Assembly: GCA_964511965.1 (NCBI GenBank)
Contig: CAZEGF010000025.1
Coordinates: forward strand, 1-33,784
Source: JAUSNA01 sp964511965
GTDB lineage: Bacteria > Patescibacteriota > Microgenomatia > Levybacterales > GWA1-39-11
DNA length: 33,784 nt
Direction: 5' to 3'
The translations under genes were made by a program, and so were the position numbers. The notes beneath the pieces were generated by a model, which searched no databases, had not been told where the DNA came from, and saw only the letters and a list, made by a program, of their open reading frames with translations. Below, in pieces: positions 1 to 6,092 of the stretch (positions are counted from its first letter, which is position 1; each line of letters starts with the position of its first letter).

Positions 1-91
1 GTGTTGCTGTTTGTTTTGTTGTACGCACAACCTGCTGTGGAGCAGATACTTCTGTTGTTGTGATTTCTTCTTCTGTTACTTCTTGATCCAT
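1..91 (-). CDS. N-terminal fragment of an unknown Thr/Glu-rich protein, cut by the left edge
   Basis: An ATG at 91 opens a minus-strand frame that runs off the window. The 30 visible residues begin MDQEVTEEEITTTEVSAPQQ and then turn basic (VVRTTKQTAT). This is a low-complexity, probably disordered cytoplasmic N-terminus. Similar acidic/Thr-rich leaders precede YggT-type membrane proteins in some CPR genomes, but nothing here proves that. A possible -10 box (TATAGA on the minus strand) lies about 10 nt before the ATG, and there is no SD site, in keeping with the AT-rich genes of the window. The function cannot be called from this fragment. Confidence 0.5.
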   Translation of the reverse strand, partial: MDQEVTEEEITTTEVSAPQQVVRTTKQTAT

Positions 92-213
92 ATTAATAAT
101 TTCTATACAAATAATACCTTTGTAATTACGTACTTATTAAGTGGAATGTGTAATAGATGGGTAAGGAAGTGTGAAAAGCTACAGGGCTTGAGCAAATTTG
201 ATGTTAACTACTA

Positions 214-1065
214 TTACCAACAGAAGTTGCCGGATGCTTGATACATGCAGGAAGTAACTCTAGTATATCTTGCTGCGTCCAGATCTATCCTATACAAATC
301 TGCTTGTGTTACCCGTCCAGTACCGGATGGAGAAGCATGAAAATCACATTCAAAATATAAAAGATTACTCTTTGTAAGTTCTATTGGCCTTCTACAAAAT
401 GCTTTATCTGAAGAAATGTATGCAGCATCTCTTATCTGTCCATCAGGAGTTATTTGAGTGAAAAAAGCAGTAGGATTTGTTTCACTTGCGAAGCCGTAGG
501 CAACTCTATCTGTCGCAATTGCGTTGTATTTCACTATGTACCTTCCATCTTCAGTCTTGCAGGCAAAAAATTGAGCCAAAGTATATCCGCTCTTTACCTG
601 AGAAATCAAAGTGTCGACCAACTTTAGAAGTTCTGTATCTATTGGTGTAAAAGATTCAAAATTACCTGTGTTAGCCGGTAAAATTGCAAACTTTCCTTTC
701 CTCTCTAGATAAATTTGTTCTGGCAAACATTTCATTGGAACTAATTGATCTTGCGGCACATTCATCTCGGCTCTCGCGTTATCTGGAAAATAATTTTCCT
801 TAACAGGATTAATAAAATCATTATTCTTATAGATATCTTTTGTGATATTTGGGTCGACTTGCTGTTTTTTCAGTTCAATTTGCGAGAATATGTCCTTGCT
901 TTGGTACAACTTCACGACAGGACTTAATAAAGGAGTCTCAGGGGATGGTTTTTGCGGGAACAATACTGCGCGGTTAAGAAAAACGAAAAGAATCGCGTCA
1001 AATAAAATGATGATTTCAAGAACCAAAACTTTTCCTGATCCTTTTTTCTTGATTTTCTTACTCAT
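214..1065 (-). CDS. Membrane-anchored extracytoplasmic protein, unknown family
   Basis: 283 residues. The N-terminus is basic (MSKKIKKKGSGK) followed by one membrane segment at about residues 13-32, so the rest should lie outside the membrane. The outer part has six cysteines (near KCLP, ACKT, FCRR, ECDF, SCMY and the C-terminal FCW), which could form three disulfides. I do not recognise a domain. The frame stays open up to 1113, but those extra codons run into the tRNA-Trp gene, so the ATG at 1065 is preferred. It starts 18 nt past the tRNA 3' end and is probably co-transcribed with it. Confidence 0.7.
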   Translation of the reverse strand: MSKKIKKKGSGKVLVLEIIILFDAILFVFLNRAVLFPQKPSPETPLLSPVVKLYQSKDIFSQIELKKQQVDPNITKDIYKNNDFINPVKENYFPDNARAEMNVPQDQLVPMKCLPEQIYLERKGKFAILPANTGNFESFTPIDTELLKLVDTLISQVKSGYTLAQFFACKTEDGRYIVKYNAIATDRVAYGFASETNPTAFFTQITPDGQIRDAAYISSDKAFCRRPIELTKSNLLYFECDFHASPSGTGRVTQADLYRIDLDAARYTRVTSCMYQASGNFCW

Positions 1066-1083
1066 AATAAATTCTGAACCCTG

Positions 1084-1154
1084 CAGGGCTGGATGGAATC
1101 GAACCATCTTCAAAGGTTTTGGAGACCTCTATTCTACCGGTAAACTACAGCCCT
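1084..1154 (-). tRNA. tRNA-Trp (anticodon CCA)
   Basis: Cloverleaf read on the minus strand. The acceptor stem AGGGCTG/CAGCCCT is perfect (7 bp). The D arm has the ACCGGTA loop, the anticodon stem is GAGGT/ACCTT with loop CTCCAAA (anticodon CCA), and the T stem is GATGG/CCATC with loop TTCGATT. The discriminator is G73, as usual for bacterial tRNA-Trp. No CCA tail is encoded. A split copy of its 5' part lies just upstream (1190-1270). tRNA-Trp and tRNA-Thr near rpmG recall the common bacterial tRNA-Thr / tRNA-Trp / secE-nusG neighbourhood. Confidence 0.93.
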
Positions 1155-1189
1155 TCGGTAAGTTTCATAAGTTTGTAGTTTGGTAGATA

Positions 1190-1270
1190 TATTCTACCGG
1201 TAAGCATAGCTTCTTGCTTCGCAAATAAGCAAGCTTGGTTTTCGCTTTGCTCAAACTAAACTACAGCCCT
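1190..1270 (-). repeat. tRNA-Trp 5'-half relic split in the D loop by a ~53-nt hairpin insert
   Basis: On the minus strand the first 14 nt of tRNA-Trp (AGGGCTGTAGTTTA) are followed by about 53 foreign nt and then by TACCGGTAGAATA, the rest of the tRNA D arm. The insert contains CTTGCTT/AAGCAAG arms, an AAGCTTGC core and, at 1214-1224, a perfect TTGC-TTC-GCAA mini-hairpin. The second half of the relic now pairs with flanking sequence (GGTAGA...TCTACC). The functional gene lies 35 nt further downstream on the same strand. Confidence 0.75.
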
Positions 1271-1330
1271 ATAACTTTCACAATTATAGTGGAATGGTCT
1301 TTTGAAGTAAACAAATACTGGAGATAAATT

Positions 1331-1429
1331 ATGTTAAAGATAAAGGTATACAGGGTGTTGGAAATTTCCAACCGAAACGTGAATGAAATAACCTCATCAA
1401 CCAAAGCAAATTTGATTGTGAAAGTATAG
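1331..1429 (+). CDS. Possible 32-residue peptide, unknown
   Basis: A short frame beginning MLKIKVYRVL, preceded by GGAG with a 7-nt spacer to the ATG. It has about five basic residues and no clear membrane segment. It contains the 14-nt palindrome TTGGAAATTTCCAA near 1360 and ends in a small GAAAG/CTTTC hairpin. No family is recognised. The gap 1271-1504 otherwise shows nothing. The SD is the main support, so this is weak. Confidence 0.3.
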   Translation: MLKIKVYRVLEISNRNVNEITSSTKANLIVKV

Positions 1430-1492
1430 CTTTCAAGCTCTTTTAAAAAAAGACGGGTACTCTCACTCCCCGCGCCTGTCTCTGTTGGTTGT

Positions 1493-1511
1493 CCAGTGAC
1501 TAAGTCACTGG
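1493..1511 (-). terminator. Perfect hairpin overlapping the stop codon of the 1505 gene
   Basis: CCAGTGAC-TAA-GTCACTGG is an 8-bp perfect stem with a 3-nt loop that spans the TGA stop of the minus-strand gene ending at 1505. There is no U-tract, so it may stabilise the 3' end or terminate weakly rather than act as a classical intrinsic terminator. Confidence 0.45.
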
Positions 1512-1939
1512 GTCTTTAGGCAGTACCACGTACCTTGTGAGGCTATGATACCGCTGTTTACGGAAAGACCATCCGCAAGGGTCGGCGGGGCCGAGTGATA
1601 GGCGTATTCGAATACTCCGAATGGGATCCGGAAACGTGTGGGCTCAGTCGGCGTCAGATTTCCCTGATCGTCAACGGACTTGAATAACCAAACGGGAACG
1701 TTGCTGTGAGTCTCCTCAAAGCGGGTCCAGTTGGATGGCTTGGTGCCCGGCGCTAGGCCGGCCATTACCACCGCGTTGGTGGGGCAATGAGCTTTGGTCC
1801 AGTCAGACTGGGCCTGAGCTTTTGTATTTGACTCACCGAGTCCAAAACCGTAGACTGCAATAAGAACGGCAGTCAAAGGGGCGGCGGTTAGAATCGCCGT
1901 CACGGCTAAGGACTTCTTCCAAGTATTGACCACTATCAA
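1505..1939 (-). CDS. GC-rich ORFan secreted/anchored protein
   Basis: About 144 residues from a TTG at 1939, chosen because TGGAG lies 7 nt upstream. A GTG at 1987 gives 16 more residues but has no such site. A hydrophobic segment (SLAVTAILTAAPLTAVLIAV) near the N-terminus acts as signal or anchor. The rest is probably extracytoplasmic, with one Cys at AHCPTN and one in the C-terminal WYCLK, a possible disulfide. No domain is recognised. GC content and codon choice are clearly higher than in neighbouring genes and match the cluster at 4666-5764 and the right-edge gene, suggesting a shared foreign origin. Confidence 0.6.
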   Translation of the reverse strand: MIVVNTWKKSLAVTAILTAAPLTAVLIAVYGFGLGESNTKAQAQSDWTKAHCPTNAVVMAGLAPGTKPSNWTRFEETHSNVPVWLFKSVDDQGNLTPTEPTRFRIPFGVFEYAYHSAPPTLADGLSVNSGIIASQGTWYCLKTQ

Positions 1940-2129
1940 TTTGTTTCTCCAGAGTTTCTCGGTATTCTTGAGTCTTCTAAAGTACACCAGAACGCCGGAA
2001 GAAAAGTGCTAATTTAACACTCTTTTTTCAGCGTTCTAAATATACTTTCCTGTATACCTTGTAAATGTGCTTGTTTTGAGACCTATTAGCCTCAAAAACA
2101 TATGTTAATTCTAACAAAATATAAGTCAT

Positions 2130-2157
2130 TTGTCAAACTATAGGCTTTTTTTATAAT
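2130..2157 (+). promoter_or_regulatory. Sigma70-type promoter of the PAP2 gene
   Basis: TTGTCA, a 16-bp spacer, then TATAAT. The predicted start near 2164 leaves a leader of about 40 nt before the ATG at 2206, with no SD in it. A second TTGTCA follows at 2159. Confidence 0.55.
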
Positions 2158-2205
2158 TTTGTCAAATGTACTTATCCAACTGTTTTTGATAAGATTAAAA
2201 CCCAT

Positions 2206-2886
2206 ATGAAAAAGGCTGTCCATCATATTAAAAAAGAGCTCATTTCCTCTTTTCCACCCAATTATAGAAAAGCGTTTATTATTTTGGGTATTTTATTTTT
2301 TGGAATGTTCACAGCATTCACTTATATCGTCAGAAGTGATGTTTTACGCTCATTTGACTTCAATTCTACAGTTAAGATTCAAGACAAAATTCCTGTAAGA
2401 TTTGACAATTTCTTTTCATTTCTAAGCGTAACTGGCAGATTTGAATTTTCAATTATTATCCTGCTTGTTGTATTACTTTTTAGGCGCAAGATCTTTGGGG
2501 TTGTTGTTGTCGCTCTATTTGGTGTAGCTCATTTATTTGAGGTGGTTGGAAAATGGATACTCTATCAACCCGGTCCACCTCATATGTTCTTAAGAACTAC
2601 TGATTTCTCTATGCAGTTCCCTGGCCTATACGTACATACTGATGCATCGTACCCCTCGGGTCATTCACTTCGTGTAGTTTTTATATCCATTATTATCATT
2701 ATGCTTTTATATAGAAATAAAAAAATATCTCCATATTTGAAAGTTGGTGCTATCGGATTTGTTTCTTTATATGCTATTTTGATGCTGATTTCCCGGGTTA
2801 GTCTTGGGGAACATTGGACAACGGATGTAATTGGTGGATCTTTGCTAGGGGCTTCTTTCGGTCTCTTCTCTCTCTTACTTTTGTAG
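2206..2886 (+). CDS. PAP2-superfamily membrane phosphatase
   Basis: 226 residues with about five or six membrane segments. The family's second and third motifs are intact: PSGH at 150-153 and SR-x3-G-x-H-x3-D at 196-207 (SRVSLGEHWTTD). These provide the nucleophilic and acid/base histidines for removing phosphate from lipid phosphates (phosphatidate, undecaprenyl-PP or similar). The first motif, normally K-x6-RP, reads KWILYQPGPP (116-125): the lysine is there but Gly replaces the arginine. It may therefore have altered substrate binding. It is transcribed alone from the promoter at 2130. The exact substrate cannot be told. Confidence 0.85.
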   Translation: MKKAVHHIKKELISSFPPNYRKAFIILGILFFGMFTAFTYIVRSDVLRSFDFNSTVKIQDKIPVRFDNFFSFLSVTGRFEFSIIILLVVLLFRRKIFGVVVVALFGVAHLFEVVGKWILYQPGPPHMFLRTTDFSMQFPGLYVHTDASYPSGHSLRVVFISIIIIMLLYRNKKISPYLKVGAIGFVSLYAILMLISRVSLGEHWTTDVIGGSLLGASFGLFSLLLL

Positions 2887-2984
2887 GATACTGCAGTTAT
2901 TTAAGTTTTTCTCTTTCTTATGGGGTTGGATTTTTTTTAGCGGTAACGAAGTTATTGCGAAGCAAAGCCAAGAAATATTCAAAC

Positions 2985-3164
2985 TTATTTCAATTTTTCG
3001 CGTTCCTTATGAGCTTGAATTTTCTTACAAAAATTACAGAATTTCTTCAATACCAATTTTTCAGGTGTGTTGAGCTTGTTTCTTTGCGTAATGTAGTTGA
3101 CGTTCTTACATACGGTGCATTGCAAACCGAATTGGAGACGTGTTCCTTTAGACTTTTTTGCCAT
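2985..3164 (-). CDS. rpmG: Ribosomal protein L33 (bL33)
   Basis: 59 residues from the ATG at 3164, with GGAG upstream (about 9-nt spacing). Typical L33 features are present: a CTVC and a CNFC pair forming a zinc ribbon, NYITQRNKLN and KLVLKKFC. It is a small component of the large subunit near the E site. Reading from 3194 would add ten residues not found in the family. The gene has its own good promoter (3195-3223) and lies between tRNA-Thr(GGT) and tRNA-Trp on the same strand. Confidence 0.95.
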   Translation of the reverse strand: MAKKSKGTRLQFGLQCTVCKNVNYITQRNKLNTPEKLVLKKFCNFCKKIQAHKEREKLK

Positions 3165-3194
3165 ATTAAAACTCCTATACGGAGTCAAGTACAA

Positions 3195-3223
3195 ATTATA
3201 TTAGTTATTGCCTGGAAATGCAA
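3195..3223 (-). promoter_or_regulatory. Promoter of rpmG
   Basis: On the minus strand TTGCAT, a 17-bp spacer, then TATAAT (plus-strand ATTATA at 3195-3200). The predicted start lies about 24 nt before the rpmG ATG, leaving room for its GGAG site. Confidence 0.6.
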
Positions 3224-3237
3224 GTAAAAAGTCTGTT

Positions 3238-3537
3238 TTAGGATAGATTGAGTGGGTACAATGGCTCGTTTTTTACGATAAGTCGCCCTAGAGACATTAC
3301 TTTCTGAGACAAAGGCGAATCCATGCTCATGATGTCCTCTCCATCTATTTTTCCAACCGGAACCAGCACATCTAATATCTCGTTGGGGTCGTATAGCACT
3401 CCAAATGAATTGAAACGTGCAATAATATCCTTATCTGGCTCAAGTCGCCCAGGACCCTTACCTTCATGTATTGTCAGTCCGCCTCGCAAGTTTTTGTTAG
3501 GAAACTGAAATAAAGCGTCTGAAATAAATTCTGACAC
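3238..3537 (-). CDS. Conserved-looking small soluble protein, unknown
   Basis: 99 residues from a GTG at 3537. A TTG at 3555 would add six residues, but a TATAAT box (3544-3549) lies 6 nt before the GTG, the leaderless arrangement seen repeatedly in this window, so the GTG is favoured. The sequence has no membrane segment or signal peptide and looks like a folded mixed alpha/beta protein (ISDALFQFPNK, LDVLVPVGKIDGEDIM). No family is recognised. It lies between rpmG and the tRNA-Thr(GGT) relic field. Confidence 0.5.
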   Translation of the reverse strand: MSEFISDALFQFPNKNLRGGLTIHEGKGPGRLEPDKDIIARFNSFGVLYDPNEILDVLVPVGKIDGEDIMSMDSPLSQKVMSLGRLIVKNEPLYPLNLS

Positions 3538-3543
3538 CTCTAT

Positions 3544-3549
3544 ATTATA
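3544..3549 (-). promoter_or_regulatory. -10 box giving a leaderless mRNA for the 3238-3537 gene
   Basis: TATAAT on the minus strand, 6 nt before the GTG at 3537. No good -35 box is visible (TTGCTC is 19 bp away). Confidence 0.4.
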
Positions 3550-3580
3550 CTCCAAATAAGCAAACTACGAGCAAAAATTT

Positions 3581-3717
3581 GAGCCCCGAGTAGGAATAAG
3601 AACCTGAACGAGTTCAGGACCTTGCCCTGCAATGCAGGGTCGTCCCCATTACAACTTACCAAGAATCGCTCTAAGTTGTACTAAACTCAAGCTTTGCTTA
3701 CGATTTGCGTAGCAAAT
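3581..3717 (-). repeat. Decayed tRNA-Thr(GGT) copy with hairpin inserts
   Basis: Downstream of the functional tRNA on the same strand, pieces of it recur in order: GAGCGATTCTTGGTAAG (anticodon arm, one base lost), then AAGGTCC (variable/T arm), then CTCGGGGCTC (degenerate acceptor). Perfect hairpins separate them: CCCTGCA-A-TGCAGGG (about 3634-3648) and CCTGAAC-GA-GTTCAGG (3612-3627). The anticodon-arm piece sits in the loop of an 8-bp hairpin (ACAACTTA/TAAGTTGT). A CAAGCTTTGC core and the mini-hairpin ATTTGC-GTA-GCAAAT (3703-3717) lie between this copy and the real gene. Confidence 0.6.
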
Positions 3718-3730
3718 TGAGCTTTCACTG

Positions 3731-3802
3731 AGCCCAAGCCGGGAATCGGACCCGGGACCTTATTCTTACCAAGAATACGCTCTACCACTGAGCCACTCGG
3801 GC
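3731..3802 (-). tRNA. tRNA-Thr (anticodon GGT)
   Basis: Minus-strand cloverleaf: acceptor GCCCGAG/CTTGGGC (one G-T pair), D arm GCTC/GAGC with loop AGTGGTA, anticodon stem TATTC/GAATA with loop TTGGTAA (GGT), and T stem CCGGG/CCCGG with loop TCCGATT. The discriminator is T and no CCA is encoded. It is flanked on both sides by fragments of itself (3581-3717 and 3831-3904), which share an unusual CACTGAGCC motif with its 5' end. Confidence 0.93.
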
Positions 3803-3830
3803 AATTATTCAAACACTGATGGCGAAGGGG

Positions 3831-3904
3831 CAAGCTTTGCTTACCACTGAGTCATCAGGGCTTACCTAAATGGATCAGTGTAGTGATCACTGAGCCACTC
3901 GGGC
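3831..3904 (-). repeat. Two tRNA-Thr 5'-end relics upstream of tRNA-Thr(GGT)
   Basis: Relic b (3888-3904) is the first 17 nt of the tRNA (GCCCGAGTGGCTCAGTG on the minus strand), broken inside the D loop and followed by a GTGATCAC palindrome. Relic a (3831-3861) reads GCCCTGATGACTCAGTGGTA and is then broken by AAGCAAAGCTTGC. Its altered acceptor CTGATG can pair with a CATCAG further along. The tRNA-Thr(TGT) relic at 31747 is broken at the same D-loop site by nearly the same insert. Confidence 0.65.
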
Positions 3905-3962
3905 ATGAACTTTTGAAACTTAGAAATTTTAACAGAAAAACTACTCATTTGGAAGCTAAAAC

Positions 3963-4481
3963 TCAATGTTTAACAAACAAACTTCCAAGAACTGGGTCTT
4001 CAGACTCTATAACTCCTACCCATTTCTCAATACCTACTTCGGAAATAAAAGTTCGTAGTTTTGAAGCCACATCTCTCCGTGACACCCAAACACTTTTCTG
4101 CCAACTCCTAAACCCCCATTCTTTAAGCCTTCTTCGGAGTAAATTTCTAACAGTCCTTTTTGTCTCCGGAATATCCCAAACTACAATTGTATATGCACCG
4201 TTTTCAACTTCATCTCTTCTACTTTTTAAGAAATCTTGACCTAAATTAGTTAATTTAAAATAAATCTTACCCTCAGAATCCTTTTCGGATTCAATAATTT
4301 TTCTAATTCGCAATCTTCTAATTGCCATAACTAATGCTTGATCTTTATGTTTTATTGGAATTCCTGCAAGAGCCTTCATCTGCCCAGAATATGTAAATTC
4401 TTCAAGGTAGAGGATCCCATTTGAAGCTTTTTCTAAAGCGTATAAAAGCTTACTGCTAATACTTCCAGTTTTGATAAACAT
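3963..4481 (-). CDS. PaaX-like regulator: winged helix + Cas2-fold domain
   Basis: 172 residues. Residues 1-90 form a predicted winged helix-turn-helix (LYLEEFTYSG...ALVMAIRRLRIRKII...FKLTNLGQDFL). Residues 96-165 match the ferredoxin-like Cas2/PaaX-central fold: YTIVVWDIPE with Asp103, then LLRRRLKEWGFRSWQKSVWV, then a helix and a closing strand (VGVIESEDP). PaaX-type proteins repress catabolic genes. CPR genomes carry many relatives of unknown target, often misannotated as Cas2. There are no cas genes or CRISPR repeats here. The upstream region holds a dyad motif (4501-4544) also found at 32665, a plausible operator for autoregulation. Confidence 0.7.
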   Translation of the reverse strand: MFIKTGSISSKLLYALEKASNGILYLEEFTYSGQMKALAGIPIKHKDQALVMAIRRLRIRKIIESEKDSEGKIYFKLTNLGQDFLKSRRDEVENGAYTIVVWDIPETKRTVRNLLRRRLKEWGFRSWQKSVWVSRRDVASKLRTFISEVGIEKWVGVIESEDPVLGSLFVKH

Positions 4482-4500
4482 AATTTAAATTTATCACAAA

Positions 4501-4544
4501 ATAACATACACGTGTACGATCGGCTAAGTGTGTGTTACATTTGA
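4501..4544. promoter_or_regulatory. Dyad motif shared with 32665-32707 (putative operator)
   Basis: The sequence starts ATAACATACACGTGTACGAT, continues CGGC, and ends GTGTGTGTTACATTTGA. It lies 20 nt upstream of the PaaX-like start. The outer arms TAACATACAC and GTGTGTGTTA are inverted repeats (9 of 10), with a CGATCG palindrome inside. A close copy lies between the divergent yhhQ-like and yerC-like genes. Confidence 0.5.
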
Positions 4545-4624
4545 TAAGTTTTCACCTCACATGTTAACCATTTGACGAAGATTTAACAAATCCATGGGAA
4601 GATATTTTACTATTTAATCGTGAT

Positions 4625-4648
4625 GTGGGGGATTATCGGCTCCCCCAC
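4625..4648 (-). terminator. Hairpin after the small-membrane-protein operon
   Basis: GTGGGGG (4625-4631) and CCCCCAC (4642-4648) form a 7-bp GC stem with a 10-nt loop, 17 nt past the last stop of the minus-strand operon. There is no U-tract. Confidence 0.45.
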
Positions 4649-4665
4649 TTGCCGTTGGTTGTGTT

Positions 4666-4791
4666 TCATGGGAAAACTTCTTTCCCCTGAAGGATGAATA
4701 CGACTGAGATCAAGACAATGACCAGGATGGCACTGCTTGTCGCGGGTCTCCGATCGACTTCGTACTTGATCCGTAGAAATAGGTCTCGCAT
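4666..4791 (-). CDS. 41-residue single-pass membrane peptide, copy 2
   Basis: The start is the ATG at 4791, preceded by a strong GGAGG with a 7-nt spacer. A longer open frame upstream is an artefact, since it overlaps the sister gene. The peptide has a basic cytoplasmic end (MRDLFLRIKYEVDRRP), one membrane helix (residues 18-34, SSAILVIVLISVVFILQ) and a short GKEVFP tail. It is a paralogue of the peptide just upstream: both share R-I-x-Y-E-V-x-x-R-P before the helix. The previous stop codon abuts this SD, so translation is probably coupled. Function unknown. The size and topology fit small regulatory or pore-type membrane peptides, but that is speculation. Confidence 0.6.
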   Translation of the reverse strand: MRDLFLRIKYEVDRRPATSSAILVIVLISVVFILQGKEVFP

Positions 4792-4802
4792 GGTAAAACC
4801 TC

Positions 4803-4916
4803 CTAGCCACGTGTTAGTAGCGTGACAATGACTCCCAGTTGAAATGCGAAAACTATCGCTGGTATAGGCCTCAAACGGACTTCGTAATTGATTCTGCCGA
4901 TCGTCTTCAGAAACAT
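4803..4916 (-). CDS. 37-residue single-pass membrane peptide, copy 1
   Basis: An ATG at 4916 with GAGAGGAG 5 nt upstream opens a 38-codon frame: MFLKTIGRINYEVRLRPIPA, then a hydrophobic stretch ending VTLLTRG. It is a clear sister of the next gene (RINYEVRLRP against RIKYEVDRRP, both followed by a single membrane helix). It begins 39 nt after the stop of the upstream gene and ends 11 nt before the next ATG. Base composition is GC-rich like the rest of the cluster. The function is unknown. Confidence 0.55.
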   Translation of the reverse strand: MFLKTIGRINYEVRLRPIPAIVFAFQLGVIVTLLTRG

Positions 4917-4955
4917 GCGTGCTCCTCTCTCTGGTGGAATCTGTGCTCATCTTGC

Positions 4956-5150
4956 TTACCTGTAGTGAAACCAGCGGTACAGGAACCCTGGCTCTCGCCT
5001 TTGCTTGCGGCGTCGCCGGGCTTTGGTGGCGGGCAAGATTCCCATTCCGACGAGGTTGATGCCGTAGACATGGTATAGGACGTGATCCCACACATATCCA
5101 ACTGCGTTTGCGATGGCAACTAGTGCCCCTCTCCTAGGCTGACTCTTCAC
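4956..5150 (-). CDS. 64-residue basic membrane-associated peptide
   Basis: The start is uncertain. A TTG at 5234 gives 92 residues but overlaps the previous gene by 44 nt and translates a 27-bp repeat. I prefer the GTG at 5150, which follows GAGGAG just after that repeat, the same layout (repeat, SD, start) as the upstream gene. The product starts (V)KSQPRRGALVAIANAVGYVW, with a moderately hydrophobic middle (GALVAIANAV...GINLVGMGIL), then a very basic patch (KARRRRKQRR) and an aromatic tail (FLYRWFHYR). No family is recognised. It may sit on or in the membrane. Confidence 0.45.
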   Translation of the reverse strand: MKSQPRRGALVAIANAVGYVWDHVLYHVYGINLVGMGILPATKARRRRKQRREPGFLYRWFHYR

Positions 5151-5168
5151 ACTCTCCTCTTTAGGTAG

Positions 5169-5195
5169 TTGGTCCGCATCTGCGGGGTCGTCAGG
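5169..5195 (-). repeat. 27-bp direct repeat, copy 2 (spans a stop codon)
   Basis: Identical to 5474-5500. Minus-strand reading is CCTGACGACCCCGCAGATGC followed by GGACCAA. In this copy the TGA is the stop of the 5191-5454 gene. In both copies an SD and the start of the next gene follow. Confidence 0.8.
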
Positions 5196-5454
5196 TGATG
5201 TCGATACCGAATCCGAATCGTAGGATGAGCGCAATCAACATAATGATGAAAAACACCATCATTGCGATTAATGCCCACATTCCAACATCAACAAGTCGAT
5301 CGTACTTCTTCCTCTGTTTGATGTTTGCGTATCTGTACCATCGGTCATAATCATTGGCATCTTCAGTCACTCGTCCTAGCGCGTTGGAGGTATAAATGAT
5401 GACAATAAACGAGATGAAGAAACCTAACAGAGCCAATATCCAAAGTGGTAACAT
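5191..5454 (-). CDS. 87-residue two-helix membrane protein (GC-rich cluster)
   Basis: The ATG at 5454 is preceded by GGAGGA with a 6-nt spacer. Two membrane helices (residues 2-24, LPLWILALLGFFISFIVIIY, and about 60-80, WALIAMMVFFIIMLIALIL) flank a charged, Tyr/Arg-rich loop (EDANDYDRWYRYANIKQRKK). Topology and the LW start match the upstream neighbour, so the two may be paralogues or partners. No known family is recognised. Its stop codon falls within a 27-bp repeat that is also found before its own SD. Confidence 0.6.
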   Translation of the reverse strand: MLPLWILALLGFFISFIVIIYTSNALGRVTEDANDYDRWYRYANIKQRKKYDRLVDVGMWALIAMMVFFIIMLIALILRFGFGIDIT

Positions 5455-5473
5455 AAACTCTTCCTCCAAAGGT

Positions 5474-5500
5474 TTGGTCCGCATCTGCGGGGTCGTCAGG
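5474..5500 (-). repeat. 27-bp direct repeat, copy 1 (intergenic)
   Basis: Lies between the stop of the 5504-5764 gene and the SD of the 5191-5454 gene, identical to 5169-5195. The CCCCGCAGATGCGG core contains CCGCA...TGCGG arms and may form a small hairpin. Confidence 0.8.
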
Positions 5501-5503
5501 CCC

Positions 5504-5764
5504 TTATGGACCTCTAACTAAGAAGACGAATAAAATAAATGCAAGGGCAAAAAGGCTTAGTGCGGCAATGACTGCAAACACAGTCCGCAATATTACCAAC
5601 CTAGTTAACCGCTCGACTACTGCCAAATTCTGGGTTCGTGCGAACGTTACCACATTGACGCCCTTGGTTTGATGCGTGATCTTCTTACTGTTAATCAACA
5701 TGGAGACCAAGCTAATTACAGAGATGATTCCGCACAATACGCATGCTAGCCACAAAATTGACAT
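5504..5764 (-). CDS. 86-residue two-helix membrane protein (GC-rich cluster, first gene)
   Basis: The start is the ATG at 5764, with GGAG about 8 nt upstream; an in-frame codon at 5812 has no SD. Two membrane helices (about 2-24, SILWLACVLCGIISVISLVS, and 58-82, LVILRTVFAVIAALSLFALA) flank a polar loop (NSKKITHQTKG...RTQNLAVVERLTR). It is the first gene of a minus-strand operon of five small membrane proteins, with no recognisable relative. The 243 nt between it and tRNA-Tyr (5765-6007) hold no gene that I can see. Confidence 0.6.
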   Translation of the reverse strand: MSILWLACVLCGIISVISLVSMLINSKKITHQTKGVNVVTFARTQNLAVVERLTRLVILRTVFAVIAALSLFALAFILFVFLVRGP

Positions 5765-6007
5765 TCCAAATTCTCCAAGAATGTTTTTTTGAACTTTCCA
5801 TTCCAGTTTCAAATTTTAAAACGAGAACGGAAAGCTCAATACTTTCACAACCAAATATCAAAGAGCTAAATTATTTTTCCATTTTTCCTTATGCTTACAA
5901 GGAAAACAGAAATATAAGGGAATTATATACTAACTCTTCATGTTTATTAAAAATTTTTGAGGTTACTTCTTTCTATTTGGGCTTATTTCTTGTAAAATAT
6001 ACTTCGT

Positions 6008-6092
6008 GCCGAGATGACGGAGCGGTCAATCGTAACAGACTGTAAATCTGTCGCCCGTTTGGGCTACATAGGTTCGAATCCTATTCTCGGCA
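6008..6092 (+). tRNA. tRNA-Tyr (anticodon GTA)
   Basis: Class II tRNA, 85 nt. Acceptor GCCGAGA/TCTCGGC (7 bp), D arm ACG/CGT, anticodon stem ACAGA/TCTGT with loop CTGTAAA (GTA), a long variable arm (CGCCC-GTTT-GGGCT) typical of bacterial tRNA-Tyr, T stem ATAGG/CCTAT with loop TTCGAAT, and discriminator A. CCA is not encoded. Two further fragments of its 3' half follow (6093-6303). Confidence 0.94.

Noticed and set aside
1066..1113. N-terminal extension of the 214-1065 gene
   Set aside because: It would translate into the tRNA-Trp gene; the inner ATG fits a normal anchored protein.
2887..2984. Intrinsic terminator after the PAP2 gene
   Set aside because: There is a run of eight T, but no stable hairpin directly before it.
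3963..4481. Cas2-like domain as evidence of a CRISPR system
   Set aside because: The domain follows a winged helix, as in PaaX-type regulators. No repeats, cas1 or other cas genes are present.
4792..5091. Single 141-residue protein covering 4666-5091
   Set aside because: The upstream part lacks an SD and overlaps two smaller genes that have SDs and paralogous sequences.
5151..5234. TTG start at 5234 for the 4956 gene
   Set aside because: It overlaps the previous gene by 44 nt and would translate the 27-bp repeat. The GTG after GAGGAG fits the cluster's layout better, though this is not proven.
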